64,000 bases of DNA from Kitasatospora phosalacinea (GTDB lineage: Bacteria > Actinomycetota > Actinomycetes > Streptomycetales > Streptomycetaceae), in the NCBI RefSeq assembly GCF_000716545.1, contig NZ_JNWZ01000001.1, forward strand, positions 1 to 64,000. Direction: 5' to 3'. The notes beneath the pieces are model-generated. The model ran no database searches and was not told the origin of the DNA. It saw only the letters and a list, made by a program, of their open reading frames with translations. The translations under genes were made by a program, and so were the position numbers. Each line of letters opens with the position of its first letter. Position 1 is the stretch's first letter. Positions 47,402-56,939 of this stretch are shown piece after piece.

Positions 47402-48058
47402 ATGCTCAACAAGTACGCGCGTGCCTTCTTCACACGTGTCCTCACCCCGTTCGCCGCGCTGCTGCTGCGGTGGGGTGTCAGTCCGGACGCGGTCACGCTG
47501 ATCGGTACGGCCGGGTCGGTGGCCGGCGCCCTGGTGTTCTTCCCGCGCGGGGAGTTCTTCTGGGGCGTGATCACGGTGACCCTGTTCATCTTCTCCGACC
47601 TGGTGGACGGCAACATGGCCCGCCAGGCGGGCCGCTCCAGCAAGTGGGGCGCGTTCCTGGACTCGACGCTGGACCGGGTCGCCGACGCGGCGATCTTCGG
47701 CGGTCTGGCGATGTGGTACGCCGGGGGCGGGAACGACGACCTGCTGTGCGCGGTGTCGATCTTCTGCCTGGCCAGCGGCCAGGTGGTGTCGTACACCAAG
47801 GCGCGCGGCGAGTCGCTGGGCTTCCCGGTGAACGTCTCGGGGCTGGTGGAGCGGGCCGAGCGGCTGGTGATCAGCCTGACCGCGGCCGGGTTCGCGGGCC
47901 TGCACAAGTTCGGGGTGCCGTACATCGAGTGGCTGCTGCCGATCGCCCTGTGGGCGGTCGCGGCGGGCAGCCTGGTGACGGTGGCGCAGCGGATGCTGAC
48001 CGTGCGCCGGGAGTCGGCGGAACTGGAGGCGGCGGCCGCCGCCGAGGGGGGCAAGTGA
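47402..48058 (+). CDS. pgsA: Phosphatidylinositol-phosphate synthase
   Basis: This 218-residue CDP-alcohol phosphotransferase has the full active-site motif DGNMARQAGRSSKWGAFLDSTLDRVAD (D-G-x2-A-R-x8-G-x3-D-x3-D, about residues 66-92) and about six membrane segments. In actinobacteria the enzyme at this locus joins CDP-diacylglycerol and inositol 1-phosphate to give phosphatidylinositol phosphate. The adjoining acyltransferase and pimA genes, which overlap end to start, support this over PG-phosphate synthesis. Confidence 0.93.
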   Translation: MLNKYARAFFTRVLTPFAALLLRWGVSPDAVTLIGTAGSVAGALVFFPRGEFFWGVITVTLFIFSDLVDGNMARQAGRSSKWGAFLDSTLDRVADAAIFGGLAMWYAGGGNDDLLCAVSIFCLASGQVVSYTKARGESLGFPVNVSGLVERAERLVISLTAAGFAGLHKFGVPYIEWLLPIALWAVAAGSLVTVAQRMLTVRRESAELEAAAAAEGGK

Positions 48059-48960
48059 AGGAACGGTTGGTCGACGCCGCCTACGCGGCGGGCTGGGCGG
48101 GGCTGAAGCACCTGCCCGAGCCGGTGGCCCGGCGCCTGTTCGACGCCATCGCCGACGCGGCGTGGCGGCGGCAGGGCAAGGGGGTGCGGCAGTTGGAGGC
48201 CAACCTGTCGCGGGTGCACCCGGACGCGGACGGGATCCGGTTGCGGGAGCTGTCCCGGGCCGGGATGCGCTCGTACATGCGGTACTGGATGGAGTCGTTC
48301 CGGCTGCCGACCTGGAGCCGGGAGCGGATCGCCGGCGCCATAACGGTGAAGAACCTGGAGCAGCTGAACGAGGCGATGGCGGCGGGGCGGGGCGCGGTGC
48401 TGGCGCTGCCGCACATGGCGAACTGGGACTTGGCGGGGGCGTGGATCGCCTCGGCGGGCGGGCTCCCGTTCACCACGGTCGCCGAGCGGTTGAAGCCGGA
48501 GTCGCTGTTCGACCGGTTCGTGGCGTACCGGGAGAGCCTGGGCATGGAGGTGCTGGCGCTGACCGGCTCCCAGGTCTCGGTGGTCGGGACGCTGGCGCGG
48601 CGGCTGCGCGAGGGGAAGCTGGTGTGCCTGGTGGGCGACCGGGACCTCTCGGAGGCCGGGATCCGGGTGGACTTCTTCGGCGAGCCGACCCGGATGCCGG
48701 CCGGTCCGGCGGCGCTGGCGCAGCGGACGGGGGCGGCGCTGTTCCCGGTGTCGCTCTGGTACGACGGTCCGGTGCTGCGGGCCGAGGTGCACCCGGAGGT
48801 GAAGCCGTCCGGCGAGGGGTCGCGGCAGGAGCAGGCCGCCGCGATGACCCAGGCGATGGCGGACGTGTGGGCGGGCGCGATCCGCGAGCACTCGGTGGAC
48901 TGGCACATGCTGCAGAAGCTGTGGCTGTCCGACCTGACGCCGCGGGGGGCGGAGCGTTGA
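48055..48960 (+). CDS. Phosphatidylinositol mannoside acyltransferase
   Basis: This 301-residue LpxL/HtrB-like acyltransferase has the catalytic HxxxxD motif as HMANWD (about residue 120) and the glycine-rich VGDRDLSEAGIRVDFFGEPTRMPAGPAALAQRTGAAL segment. It corresponds to mycobacterial Rv2611c (PatA), which acylates the mannose of PIM. The GTG start overlaps the pgsA stop (GTGA) and its own stop overlaps the pimA start, so all three are translated together. Confidence 0.92.
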   Translation: MKERLVDAAYAAGWAGLKHLPEPVARRLFDAIADAAWRRQGKGVRQLEANLSRVHPDADGIRLRELSRAGMRSYMRYWMESFRLPTWSRERIAGAITVKNLEQLNEAMAAGRGAVLALPHMANWDLAGAWIASAGGLPFTTVAERLKPESLFDRFVAYRESLGMEVLALTGSQVSVVGTLARRLREGKLVCLVGDRDLSEAGIRVDFFGEPTRMPAGPAALAQRTGAALFPVSLWYDGPVLRAEVHPEVKPSGEGSRQEQAAAMTQAMADVWAGAIREHSVDWHMLQKLWLSDLTPRGAER

Positions 48961-50129
48961 GGATCGGCGTGGTGTGCCCGTACGACTGGGACGTGCCCGG
49001 CGGGGTGCAGTTCCACATCCGGGACTTGGCGGAGCACCTGATCCGGCTCGGGCACGAGGTGTCGGTGCTGGCGCCGGCCGAGGACGAGGAGGCGCTGCCG
49101 CCGTACGTGGTCTCGGCGGGGCGGGCGGTGGCGGTGCCGTACAACGGGTCGGTGGCGCGGCTGAGCTTCGGGTTCCTGTCGGCGGCCCGGGTGCGGCGCT
49201 GGCTGCGCGAGGGCCGGTTCGACGTGCTGCACGTGCACGAGCCGAACTCGCCGTCGCTGTCGATGCTGGCGGCGTGGGCGGCGACCGGTCCGATGGTGGG
49301 GACGTTCCACACCTCGAACCCGCGCTCGCGGGCGATGATCGCGGCCTCGCCGATCCTGCAGCCGGGCCTGGAGAAGATGTCGGGCCGGATCGCGGTGTCG
49401 GAGTACGCCCGGCGGACGCTGGTGGAGCACCTGGGCGGGGACGCGGTGGTGATCCCGAACGGCGTGGACGTGCGGTTCTTCGCGGACGCCGAGCCGGATC
49501 CGCGCTGGCAGGGCGGCGCCGCCGGGGGCGGGCCGGGCACGATCGGCTTCATCGGCCGGATCAACGAGCCGCGCAAGGGCCTGCCGACGCTGCTGGCCGC
49601 GCTGCCGCGGATCCTGGCCGAGCGCCCGGGCGTGCGGCTGCTGGTCGCGGGCAGGGGCGACGAGGAGGAGGCGGTGGCGGGCCTGGCGCCCGAGGTGCGG
49701 GCGCAGGTCGAGTTCCTCGGCATGGTCTCGGACCGGGACAAGGCGCGGCTGCTGCGCTCGGTGGACCTGTACGTGGCGCCGAACACCGGCGGCGAGTCCT
49801 TCGGCATCATCCTGGTCGAGGCGATGTCGGCCGGCGCGCCGGTGCTGGCCAGCGACCTGGACGCGTTCCGGCAGGTGCTGGACGGCGGCGCGGCCGGCGA
49901 GCTGTTCCCGGTGGAGGACGCGGACGCGCTGGCCGCCGCGGCGGTGAAGCTGCTGGGCAGCCCCGAGCGGCTGCTGGCGCTGCGCGAGGCGGCGTCCCGG
50001 CACGTGCGGCGCTTCGACTGGGAGACGGTCGGCGCCGAGGTGCTCTCGGTGTACGAGACGGTCACCGACGGGCGGCCGCCGGTGGCCGAGGTCGAACCGT
50101 CCGGCCGCCGTCCGCGTCCGAGTCGTTGA
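48957..50129 (+). CDS. pimA: Phosphatidylinositol alpha-mannosyltransferase
   Basis: PimA (390 residues) adds the first mannose from GDP-mannose to phosphatidylinositol on the cytoplasmic face. It is a GT4 enzyme with N-terminal RIGVVCPYDWDVPGGVQFHIRDLAEHL, FHTSNPRSRAMIAASPILQP and the nucleotide-binding GFIGRINEPRKGLPTLL and ESFGIILVEAMSAG. The start is TTG 48957, inside TTGA with the acyltransferase stop; no ATG or GTG is available before the conserved start, and GGGGGGCGGAG stands in front. Confidence 0.94.
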   Translation: MRIGVVCPYDWDVPGGVQFHIRDLAEHLIRLGHEVSVLAPAEDEEALPPYVVSAGRAVAVPYNGSVARLSFGFLSAARVRRWLREGRFDVLHVHEPNSPSLSMLAAWAATGPMVGTFHTSNPRSRAMIAASPILQPGLEKMSGRIAVSEYARRTLVEHLGGDAVVIPNGVDVRFFADAEPDPRWQGGAAGGGPGTIGFIGRINEPRKGLPTLLAALPRILAERPGVRLLVAGRGDEEEAVAGLAPEVRAQVEFLGMVSDRDKARLLRSVDLYVAPNTGGESFGIILVEAMSAGAPVLASDLDAFRQVLDGGAAGELFPVEDADALAAAAVKLLGSPERLLALREAASRHVRRFDWETVGAEVLSVYETVTDGRPPVAEVEPSGRRPRPSR

Positions 50130-50158
50130 CCAGTCCCGTCCGGAAGAGGTAGCCCCGC

Positions 50159-50524
50159 ATGCCGTTGATCACCGTTGACTACACCGACCGGCTCGCCGGG
50201 GCCTTCGACCGGCGGGGCTTCGGCCTGGCCCTGAACCGGCTGGCGGTGAAGCTGCTGGACGCCAAGGCGGACAGCTGCAAGACCCGGTTCCGGCGCACCG
50301 AGGAGGCCGTGGTCGGGGCGGACGCCGAGACGTTCGCGCTGGTCGCGATCGGGGTCGAGATCTTCCCGGGCCGCAGCGCGGCGGCCAAGGCGGCGCTGAG
50401 CGAGGCGGTGCTGGCGGCGCTGCCCGCGTACCTGGGGGCGGGTGCCGGGCCGGTGCAGGCCACCGTCGCGGTGGGCGAACTGGACAGCGCCGCCTACCGT
50501 TCGGCGACCCTCGGGCTCGGCTGA
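50159..50524 (+). CDS. CHMI-type tautomerase
   Basis: This 121-residue protein resembles 5-carboxymethyl-2-hydroxymuconate isomerase. MPLITVDYTDRLAGAFDRRGF puts a Pro directly after the initiator Met, as the tautomerase superfamily needs for its catalytic Pro1. The middle KLLDAKADSCKTRFRR and VAIGVEIFPGRSAAAKAALSEAVLAAL agree with the family. No other homoprotocatechuate genes are present, so the substrate is probably different. ATG 50159 is preceded by GGAAGAGG. It lies 30 bp behind pimA. Confidence 0.78.
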   Translation: MPLITVDYTDRLAGAFDRRGFGLALNRLAVKLLDAKADSCKTRFRRTEEAVVGADAETFALVAIGVEIFPGRSAAAKAALSEAVLAALPAYLGAGAGPVQATVAVGELDSAAYRSATLGLG

Positions 50525-50543
50525 GCCGGTACCGTAGCGCCCC

Positions 50544-51089
50544 GTGGCTACCTGGATCTGGGCCGTTGCGGCCGTCGCACTGTTCGCCGTCTACCTGAGC
50601 TGGACGGCGGGCAGGCTGGACCGGCTGCACGCCCGGATCGACGCCGCCCGGGCCTCGCTGGACGCCCAACTGCTGCGCCGCGCCTCGGTGGCGGTGGAGC
50701 TGGCCACCTCCTCTTTGCTCGACCCGGCCGCGTCGATCGTGCTGCTGGAGGCGGCGCACGCGGCCCGGCAGGCCGAGCCCGATCAGCGCGAGGTGGCCGA
50801 GAGCGAGCTGAGCCTGGCGCTGCGGGCGGTGCTGGACGAGCCGGAGCAGGTCACCGCGGTGCGCGAGGCGCCGGGCGGCGAGGAGGCGGTGCGCGACCTG
50901 GTCGAGGCGGTGCGCCGGGTGCCGATGGCGCGGCGCTTCCACAACGACGCGGTGCGGGCGGCGCGGGCGGTGCGCGAGCACCGGCTGGTGCGCTACTTCC
51001 GGCTGGCGGGGAGCGCCCCGTTCCCGTTGGCCTTCGAGATGGACGACGAACCCCCGGCGGCACTCACGCCCGAGGGCGCGCCCGCGTAG
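50544..51089 (+). CDS. LemA-like membrane protein
   Basis: This 181-residue protein has one N-terminal membrane segment (IWAVAAVALFAVYLSW, about 5-20), then a long helical domain starting LDRLHARIDAARASLDAQLLRRASVAVELA. The end, ARRFHNDAVRAARAVREHRLVRYFRLAGSAPFPLAFEMDDE, follows the LemA pattern of a helical bundle closing with a Pro-Phe strand. Function unknown. GTG 50544 is the start, 20 bp after the tautomerase stop. Confidence 0.72.
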   Translation: MATWIWAVAAVALFAVYLSWTAGRLDRLHARIDAARASLDAQLLRRASVAVELATSSLLDPAASIVLLEAAHAARQAEPDQREVAESELSLALRAVLDEPEQVTAVREAPGGEEAVRDLVEAVRRVPMARRFHNDAVRAARAVREHRLVRYFRLAGSAPFPLAFEMDDEPPAALTPEGAPA

Positions 51090-51235
51090 GCTGAACCCGT
51101 TTCCTGCCGCAGCCGGGTCGCTGGCCTGATTGTCGTACGCCGGGGACGGCCCTGGACCATGTGGCGTATGGGTCGTGGTGTCTCCGGGCCTACGATAGAC
51201 CGATAGCACCGGTTCATCCCTGAGTGAGGTCTTAC

Positions 51236-52147
51236 GTGTCCACCACCCCCACTTCCGCCGAGCAGCCCCAGGTCGGCACCGCCCGCGTCAAGCGCGGCAT
51301 GGCCGAGCAGCTCAAGGGCGGCGTGATCATGGACGTGGTCAACGCCGAGCAGGCGAAGATCGCCGAGGACGCCGGTGCGGTCGCGGTCATGGCCCTGGAG
51401 CGGGTTCCGGCCGACATCCGCAAGGACGGCGGCGTGGCCCGGATGTCCGACCCGAACATGATCGAGGAGATCATCGACGCGGTCTCCATCCCGGTGATGG
51501 CTAAGTCCCGGATCGGCCACTTCGTCGAGGCCCAGGTCCTGCAGTCGCTGGGCGTCGACTACATCGACGAGTCCGAGGTGCTCACCCCGGCCGACGAGGT
51601 CAACCACTCCGACAAGTGGGCCTTCACCACCCCCTTCGTCTGCGGCGCCACCAACCTGGGCGAGGCGCTGCGCCGGATCGCCGAGGGCGCGGCCATGATC
51701 CGCTCCAAGGGCGAGGCCGGCACCGGCAACGTGGTGGAGGCCGTCCGCCACCTGCGCCAGATCAAGAACGAGATCGCCAAGCTGCGCGGCTTCGACAACA
51801 ACGAGCTGTACGCCGCCGCCAAGGAGCTGCGCGCCCCGTACGAGCTGGTCCGCGAGGTCGCCGAGCTCGGCAAGCTCCCGGTCGTGCTGTTCTCGGCGGG
51901 CGGCGTGGCCACCCCGGCCGACGCCGCGCTGATGCGCCAGCTCGGCGCCGAGGGCGTGTTCGTCGGCTCCGGCATCTTCAAGTCGGGCGACCCGGCCAAG
52001 CGCGCCGCCGCCATCGTCAAGGCCACCACCTTCTTCGACGACCCGAAGATCATCGCGGACGCCTCCCGCAACCTGGGCGAGGCCATGGTCGGCATCAACT
52101 GCGACACCCTCCCGGAGACCGAGCGCTACGCCAACCGCGGCTGGTAA
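51236..52147 (+). CDS. pdxS: Pyridoxal 5'-phosphate synthase lyase subunit PdxS
   Basis: PdxS (303 residues) builds PLP from ribose 5-phosphate, glyceraldehyde 3-phosphate and ammonia. It has [21 protein letters not shown], the catalytic Lys in [15 protein letters not shown], the second Lys in [13 protein letters not shown], and [19 protein letters not shown] 51236 has GAGGT upstream and is preferred to GTG 51224, which overlaps the ribosome binding site. A TACGAT -10-like element lies at 51191-51196. Its glutaminase partner pdxT follows 98 bp later. Confidence 0.97.
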   Translation: MSTTPTSAEQPQVGTARVKRGMAEQLKGGVIMDVVNAEQAKIAEDAGAVAVMALERVPADIRKDGGVARMSDPNMIEEIIDAVSIPVMAKSRIGHFVEAQVLQSLGVDYIDESEVLTPADEVNHSDKWAFTTPFVCGATNLGEALRRIAEGAAMIRSKGEAGTGNVVEAVRHLRQIKNEIAKLRGFDNNELYAAAKELRAPYELVREVAELGKLPVVLFSAGGVATPADAALMRQLGAEGVFVGSGIFKSGDPAKRAAAIVKATTFFDDPKIIADASRNLGEAMVGINCDTLPETERYANRGW

Positions 52148-52245
52148 GCGCCCACGCGTCCGGCCCGCCGTGCGAGTTCCCGGCACGGCGGGCCGCTGCG
52201 TGGCGTCCGGGCCCTGTAGTTCGAGAACGAAGAGGTAGTGAGACC

Positions 52246-52857
52246 GTGAGCACCCCCACCATCGGCGTCCTGGCCCTGCAGGGCGATGTCCGCGAGCACC
52301 TGGTGGCGCTGGCCGCCGCCGACGCGCTGGCCCGGCCGGTGCGCCGTCCGGAGGAGCTGGCCGAGGTCGACGCCCTGGTGATGCCCGGTGGCGAGTCCAC
52401 CACCATCTCCAAGCTGGCCGTGCTGTTCGGCCTGATGGCGCCGCTGCGCGAGCGGGTCGCGGCCGGCATGCCGGTGTACGGCACCTGCGCGGGCATGATC
52501 ATGCTGGCGGACAAGATCCTGGACGGCCGGGACGACCAGGAGACCGTCGGCGGCATCGACATGACCGTCCGCCGCAACGCCTTCGGCCGGCAGAACGAGT
52601 CCTTCGAGACCGCCATCCCGTTCACGGGCCTGGCCGGCGACCCGGTCACCGGCGTGTTCATCCGCGCCCCCTGGGTCGAGGCGGTCGGCGCGGGCGTCGA
52701 GGTGCTCGCCGAGGTCCCGGCCGCGGACGGCCCGGACGCCCGGATCGTCGCGGTCCGCCAGGGCAACCTGCTGGCCACCTCCTTCCACCCGGAGCTGACC
52801 GGCGACCACCGCGTCCACGAGTACTTCGTGCGGATGGTCGAGGCCGCCGGTCGCTGA
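52246..52857 (+). CDS. pdxT: Pyridoxal 5'-phosphate synthase glutaminase subunit PdxT
   Basis: PdxT (203 residues) frees ammonia from glutamine and channels it to PdxS. It has [12 protein letters not shown], the oxyanion motif [12 protein letters not shown], the nucleophile in [11 protein letters not shown] and the His-x-Glu dyad in [14 protein letters not shown] 52246 has GAAGAGGTAG upstream. The pdxS-pdxT pair matches the order in M. tuberculosis, but the acyl-CoA thioesterase found between them there is missing. Confidence 0.97.
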   Translation: MSTPTIGVLALQGDVREHLVALAAADALARPVRRPEELAEVDALVMPGGESTTISKLAVLFGLMAPLRERVAAGMPVYGTCAGMIMLADKILDGRDDQETVGGIDMTVRRNAFGRQNESFETAIPFTGLAGDPVTGVFIRAPWVEAVGAGVEVLAEVPAADGPDARIVAVRQGNLLATSFHPELTGDHRVHEYFVRMVEAAGR

Positions 52858-52955
52858 GCGCCCCGGGCGGCGCGGTGACCGTGTGCCACCTGATGGTGCG
52901 GCACCGGTAAGATCTCCCCTGTTCATTTCCCATTGGCGACGAAAAGGAGCTGGCG

Positions 52956-53711
52956 ATGTCCGGCCACTCTAAGTGGGCTACCACCAAGCACAAGAAGGCC
53001 GCGATCGACGCCAAGCGCGGCAAGCTCTTCGCCAAGATGATCAAGAACATCGAGGTGGCGGCCCGCACCGGCGGCGGTGACCCGGCCGGCAACCCGACGC
53101 TCTACGACGCCATCCAGAAGGCGAAGAAGAGCTCCGTCCCGATCGACAACATCAACCGGGCGGTCAAGCGCGGCTCCGGCGCCGAGGCCGGCGGCGCCGA
53201 CTACTCGACGATCATGTACGAGGGCTACGGCCCCAACGGCGTGGCCGTCCTGATCGAGTGCCTCACCGACAACCGCAACCGCGCCGCCTCCGACGTGCGC
53301 GTGGCGATGACCCGCAACGGCGGCAGCATGGCCGACCCGGGCTCGGTCTCCTACCTGTTCAACCGCAAGGGCGTGGTGATCGTCCCCAAGGCCGACGGCG
53401 TGGACGAGGACAAGATCCTGGACGTCGTGCTGGACGCCGGTGCCGAGGAGGTCAACGACCTGGGCGAGGCCTTCGAGGTGATGTCCGAGGCCACCGACAT
53501 GGTCGCGGTCCGCACCGCCCTGGTCGACGCGGGCATCGACTACGACTCCGCCGACGCCAACTTCGTCCCCAGCATGCAGGTCGAGCTGGACGCCGAGGGC
53601 GCCCGCAAGATCTTCAAGCTGATCGACGCGCTGGAGGACAGCGACGACGTGCAGAACGTCTTCGCCAACTTCGACGTCTCCGACGAGATCATGGCCGAGC
53701 TGGACGCCTGA
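52956..53711 (+). CDS. yebC: YebC/PmpR-family protein
   Basis: This 251-residue YebC/TACO1-family protein starts [36 protein letters not shown] and has [18 protein letters not shown] and [25 protein letters not shown]. The family was first seen as DNA-binding regulators beside ruvC; recent work on relatives shows a role in translation of proline runs. ATG 52956 follows AAAAGGAG. It precedes ruvC by 112 bp. Confidence 0.95.
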   Translation: MSGHSKWATTKHKKAAIDAKRGKLFAKMIKNIEVAARTGGGDPAGNPTLYDAIQKAKKSSVPIDNINRAVKRGSGAEAGGADYSTIMYEGYGPNGVAVLIECLTDNRNRAASDVRVAMTRNGGSMADPGSVSYLFNRKGVVIVPKADGVDEDKILDVVLDAGAEEVNDLGEAFEVMSEATDMVAVRTALVDAGIDYDSADANFVPSMQVELDAEGARKIFKLIDALEDSDDVQNVFANFDVSDEIMAELDA

Positions 53712-53775
53712 TCCCCGGTCGTCCCCCGCCCGGTGGCCGCTGGTGGCTGCCGGGCGGAAGCGTGTCCGGGGCCGG

Positions 53776-53798
53776 TTGTCGGTGGCCGGGGGTAACCT
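53776..53798 (+). promoter_or_regulatory. PafBC-type (RecA-NDp) DNA-damage promoter before ruvC
   Basis: TTGTCGGTGGCCG (53776-53788), four bases, then TAACCT (53793-53798) matches the actinobacterial RecA-NDp pattern TTGTCRGTGGCTG-N4-TANNNT at all but one defined position. It lies 26 bp before the ruvC GTG, so transcription would start just ahead of the gene. PafBC-dependent, LexA-independent induction of ruvCAB is therefore likely. Confidence 0.72.
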
Positions 53799-53823
53799 GC
53801 GCAGGTCGAGGAGAGGTGGCGCC

Positions 53824-54396
53824 GTGCGAGTGCTGGGTGTGGACCCCGGGCTGACCAGGTGCGGCGTCGGAGTGGTCGAAGGGCTGCCGGGGCGGCAGTT
53901 GGCGATGCTCGGCGTCGGCGTGGTGCGCACGCCCGCCGAGGACGAGATCGGCCCCCGGCTGCTGGCCATCGAACAGGGCCTGGAGTCCTGGCTCGACCGG
54001 TACTCGCCCGAACTCGTCGCCGTGGAGCGGGTGTTCGCCCAGCACAACGTCCGCACCGTGATGGGCACCGCGCAGGCCTCCGCCGTCGCCGTGCTGTGCG
54101 CGACCCGCCGCGGCATCCCCGTCACGCTGCACACCCCCAGCGAGGTCAAGGCCGCCGTCACCGGCTCCGGCCGGGCCGACAAGGCCCAGGTCACCGCCAT
54201 GGTCACCCGCATCCTGCGGCTCGACGCCCCGCCCAGGCCCGCCGACGCGGCGGACGCCCTCGCCCTGGCCATCTGCCACATCTGGCGCGGCGGCACCACC
54301 AACCGCCTCACGGCCGCGATCAAGGCCCACGGTACCGGCGGCTCGTGGCACGGTGCCGGGGCGCCGGGCCGCCCGCGAAGTTCCCCGCGCCCCTGA
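53824..54396 (+). CDS. ruvC: Holliday-junction resolvase RuvC
   Basis: RuvC (190 residues) is the endonuclease that cuts Holliday junctions. Its RNase-H-like active site is intact: [16 protein letters not shown] (first Asp), [25 protein letters not shown] (Glu) and [13 protein letters not shown] (last Asp residues). The last 25 residues are Gly/Ser/Pro-rich and probably disordered. GTG 53824 follows GAGGAGAGG. It leads ruvC-ruvA-ruvB. Confidence 0.96.
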   Translation: MRVLGVDPGLTRCGVGVVEGLPGRQLAMLGVGVVRTPAEDEIGPRLLAIEQGLESWLDRYSPELVAVERVFAQHNVRTVMGTAQASAVAVLCATRRGIPVTLHTPSEVKAAVTGSGRADKAQVTAMVTRILRLDAPPRPADAADALALAICHIWRGGTTNRLTAAIKAHGTGGSWHGAGAPGRPRSSPRP

Positions 54397-54446
54397 CGGC
54401 CCGGGACGCACCAAGCATCGGAACCATCGAGAGGAACGACTTCGCC

Positions 54447-55058
54447 ATGATCGCCTTCGTGCAGGGCCCGGTTGCGGTGCTGGGGGCCGGGGTGGCCGTG
54501 GTGGAGGTCGGCGGGGTGGGGATGGCGGTGCAGTGCACGCCGGCCACGCTGGCCGCGCTGCGGGTGGGGGAGCCGGCCCGGCTGGCGACCTCGCTGGTGG
54601 TCCGGGAGGACTCGCTGACGCTGTTCGGGTTCGCCGACGACGACGAGCGGGCCACGTTCGAGGTGCTGCAGGCCGCGCCCGGGGTCGGTCCGAAGCTGGC
54701 CCAGGCGATCCTCGGGGTGCACTCGCCGGAGGCGCTGCGGGTGGCGGTGGCGGCCGGCGACGAGAGGGCGCTGATCGCGGTGCCCGGCATCGGCAAGGCG
54801 AAGGCGGCCAAGCTGCTGCTGGAGTACAAGGACAAGCTCGGCGCCCCGCACGGCACCGTCCCGGCGCAGAAGCCGGTGGCGTCCGGCCCGGCACCCTGGC
54901 ACGAGCAGCTGCACTCCGCGCTGGTGGGCCTGGGCTACGCTCCGCGGGAGGCGGACGAGGCGGTGGCCCGGGTGGCACCGGAGGCCGAGGCGCAGTCCGT
55001 GCCGGACGTCGGCGCCCTGCTGCGGCTGGCCCTGCGCGGGCTGAACCGGGCCCGCTGA
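54447..55058 (+). CDS. ruvA: Holliday-junction helicase subunit RuvA
   Basis: RuvA (203 residues) binds the four-way junction and loads RuvB. It has an N-terminal OB fold ([31 protein letters not shown]... [15 protein letters not shown]) and two helix-hairpin-helix motifs ([32 protein letters not shown]). A short linker and the C-terminal RuvB-contacting domain ([18 protein letters not shown]) follow. ATG 54447 follows GAGAGGAA. Confidence 0.96.
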   Translation: MIAFVQGPVAVLGAGVAVVEVGGVGMAVQCTPATLAALRVGEPARLATSLVVREDSLTLFGFADDDERATFEVLQAAPGVGPKLAQAILGVHSPEALRVAVAAGDERALIAVPGIGKAKAAKLLLEYKDKLGAPHGTVPAQKPVASGPAPWHEQLHSALVGLGYAPREADEAVARVAPEAEAQSVPDVGALLRLALRGLNRAR

Positions 55059-55116
55059 ACAGCGCCGAAGCAATGTGACGACACGTCACCAAGTCGACAT
55101 GGAGAGCGGTTTTCCG

Positions 55117-56202
55117 ATGAGCCCGTACGAGTCCGACCCCGTTGACCGCCTGGTGACGGCGTCCGCCGACGGCGAGGACCAGGCGGTGGAGGCCGCGCTG
55201 CGGCCGAAGCTGCTGGAGGAGTTCATCGGGCAGGAGCGGGTGCGCGAGCAGCTCTCGCTGGTCCTGCAGGCGGCCCGCAAGCGCGGCTCGGCGCCGGACC
55301 ACGTGCTGCTGAGCGGCCCGCCCGGGCTGGGCAAGACCACCCTGTCGATGATCATCGCGGCCGAGCTGAACGCCCCGATCCGGATCACCTCGGGCCCGGC
55401 GATCCAGCACGCGGGCGACCTGGCGGCGATCCTGTCCTCGCTGACCGAGGGCGAGGTGCTGTTCCTCGACGAGATCCACCGGATGTCCCGGCCCGCCGAG
55501 GAGATGCTCTACATGGCGATGGAGGACTTCCGGGTCGACGTGATCGTCGGCAAGGGCCCCGGCGCCACCGCGATCCCGCTGGAGCTGCCGCCGTTCACCC
55601 TGGTCGGCGCGACCACCCGGGCCGGCCTGCTGCCGCCGCCGCTGCGCGACCGCTTCGGCTTCACCGGCCACATGGAGTTCTACGCCCCGGCCGAGCTGGA
55701 GCGGGTGGTGCACCGCTCGGCGGGCCTGCTGGACGTGGAGATCGACCCGGCGGGCGCGGCCGAGATCGCCGGCCGCTCGCGCGGCACGCCCCGGATCGCC
55801 AACCGGCTGTTGCGCCGGGTGAGGGATTTCGCGCAGGTCCGGCACGACGGCCTGGTCTCGCGGGAGATCGCCGCGCGGGCGCTGGAGGTCTACGAGGTCG
55901 ACGCGCGCGGCCTGGACCGGCTGGACCGGGCGGTGCTGGAGGCGCTGATCAAGCTGTTCGGCGGCGGCCCGGTGGGCCTGTCCACGCTGGCGGTGGCGGT
56001 CGGCGAGGAGTCGGAGACGGTCGAGGAGGTGGCCGAGCCCTTCCTCGTCCGGGAGGGCCTGCTGGCGCGCACCCCGCGCGGGCGGATCGCCACCGCGGCG
56101 GCCTGGCAGCACCTGGGGCTGACCCCGCCGCAGGCACCGGGGGCGCCGGGGGCGGCGCGGAACGTTCAGCAGAACGGCCTCTGGGGCGACGGCCAGGCAT
56201 AA
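55117..56202 (+). CDS. ruvB: Holliday-junction helicase motor RuvB
   Basis: RuvB (361 residues) is the AAA+ motor for branch migration. Walker A is GPPGLGKTT and Walker [10 protein letters not shown]; sensor 1 is GATTRAGLL and the Arg finger lies in [12 protein letters not shown]-terminal winged helix ends in [27 protein letters not shown]. The start is uncertain: ATG 55117 gives a usual length and has GGAG at 12 bp, while GTG 55075 and ATG 55099 are also open. Confidence 0.96.
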   Translation: MSPYESDPVDRLVTASADGEDQAVEAALRPKLLEEFIGQERVREQLSLVLQAARKRGSAPDHVLLSGPPGLGKTTLSMIIAAELNAPIRITSGPAIQHAGDLAAILSSLTEGEVLFLDEIHRMSRPAEEMLYMAMEDFRVDVIVGKGPGATAIPLELPPFTLVGATTRAGLLPPPLRDRFGFTGHMEFYAPAELERVVHRSAGLLDVEIDPAGAAEIAGRSRGTPRIANRLLRRVRDFAQVRHDGLVSREIAARALEVYEVDARGLDRLDRAVLEALIKLFGGGPVGLSTLAVAVGEESETVEEVAEPFLVREGLLARTPRGRIATAAAWQHLGLTPPQAPGAPGAARNVQQNGLWGDGQA

Positions 56203-56386
56203 CACCGGCGCCTTATCGGGAGTTTATGTGCATGCCAAGGCTCGCCACTTCCGGCGGCACACTGGCATGCTTGGCGTTGTCCGTTCAGTGCGGGTCGCCT
56301 AGACTCCGCCGGACCGCCCCAGTCACCCGACGGGCCGACGTATACGCACTGGCTGCCACCCCGGCGGCCTACAAAGGACCCTGGCT

Positions 56387-56791
56387 GTGCAATTCATCAT
56401 CCTTCTCCTCCCGCTCCTCGCCATCTTCCTGATGATGCGCTCGCAGAAGAAGCGTCAGGCCCAGATGCAGAGCATGCAGACCGCCCTGCAGCCCGGCTCG
56501 GGGGTCCGCACCATCGGCGGGATGTACGCGCTGGTGAAGGCGGTCAACGACGAGACCGTCGAGCTGGAGGTCGCCCCCGGTGTGGTGGCCCACTACACCA
56601 AGGGCGCGATCGCGGCCGTCCTGGAGCCGCTGGAGTACGACGCGATCATCAACGGCCGCCCCGCCGAGGACGAGGCCGTCGAGGACCCGGCCGGCGCGGA
56701 CGCCGTGGAGGGCGCGGACGCCGACGAGAAGCCGCTGAGCCTGTCCAAGGACGAGGCGAAGGCCGACGCCGAGGCTCCCGAGAGCAAGTAG
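56387..56791 (+). CDS. yajC: Preprotein translocase auxiliary subunit YajC
   Basis: YajC (134 residues) has an N-terminal membrane helix (FIILLLPLLAIFLMM) followed by RSQKKRQAQMQSMQTALQPGSGVRTIGGMYALVKAVNDETVELEVAPGV, the family core, and an acidic Ala/Glu/Asp tail. It belongs to the SecDF-YajC complex that aids protein export. GTG 56387 follows AAAGGA. The 184-bp gap in front contains no gene. Confidence 0.93.
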   Translation: MQFIILLLPLLAIFLMMRSQKKRQAQMQSMQTALQPGSGVRTIGGMYALVKAVNDETVELEVAPGVVAHYTKGAIAAVLEPLEYDAIINGRPAEDEAVEDPAGADAVEGADADEKPLSLSKDEAKADAEAPESK

Positions 56792-56939
56792 TACGGTCGG
56801 GGCACCCTCGACCGAGCGGCATCCGCCGCAAGCCCAACAGGACCTCTTGGGCCGTCGTGCGTCCGCCGCCTTCCGGCCCCGCCCAGCGCGGGGCCGGAGG
56901 CCGGCCGCCGGGCGGCATGGACAGGGAGAAACGAGCAAG

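Noticed and set aside
52219..52228. GTTCGAGAAC dyad before pdxT as a LexA box
   Set aside because: The half-sites are in the wrong order and spacing for the actinobacterial GAAC-N4-GTTC pattern, and pdxT is not a damage gene.
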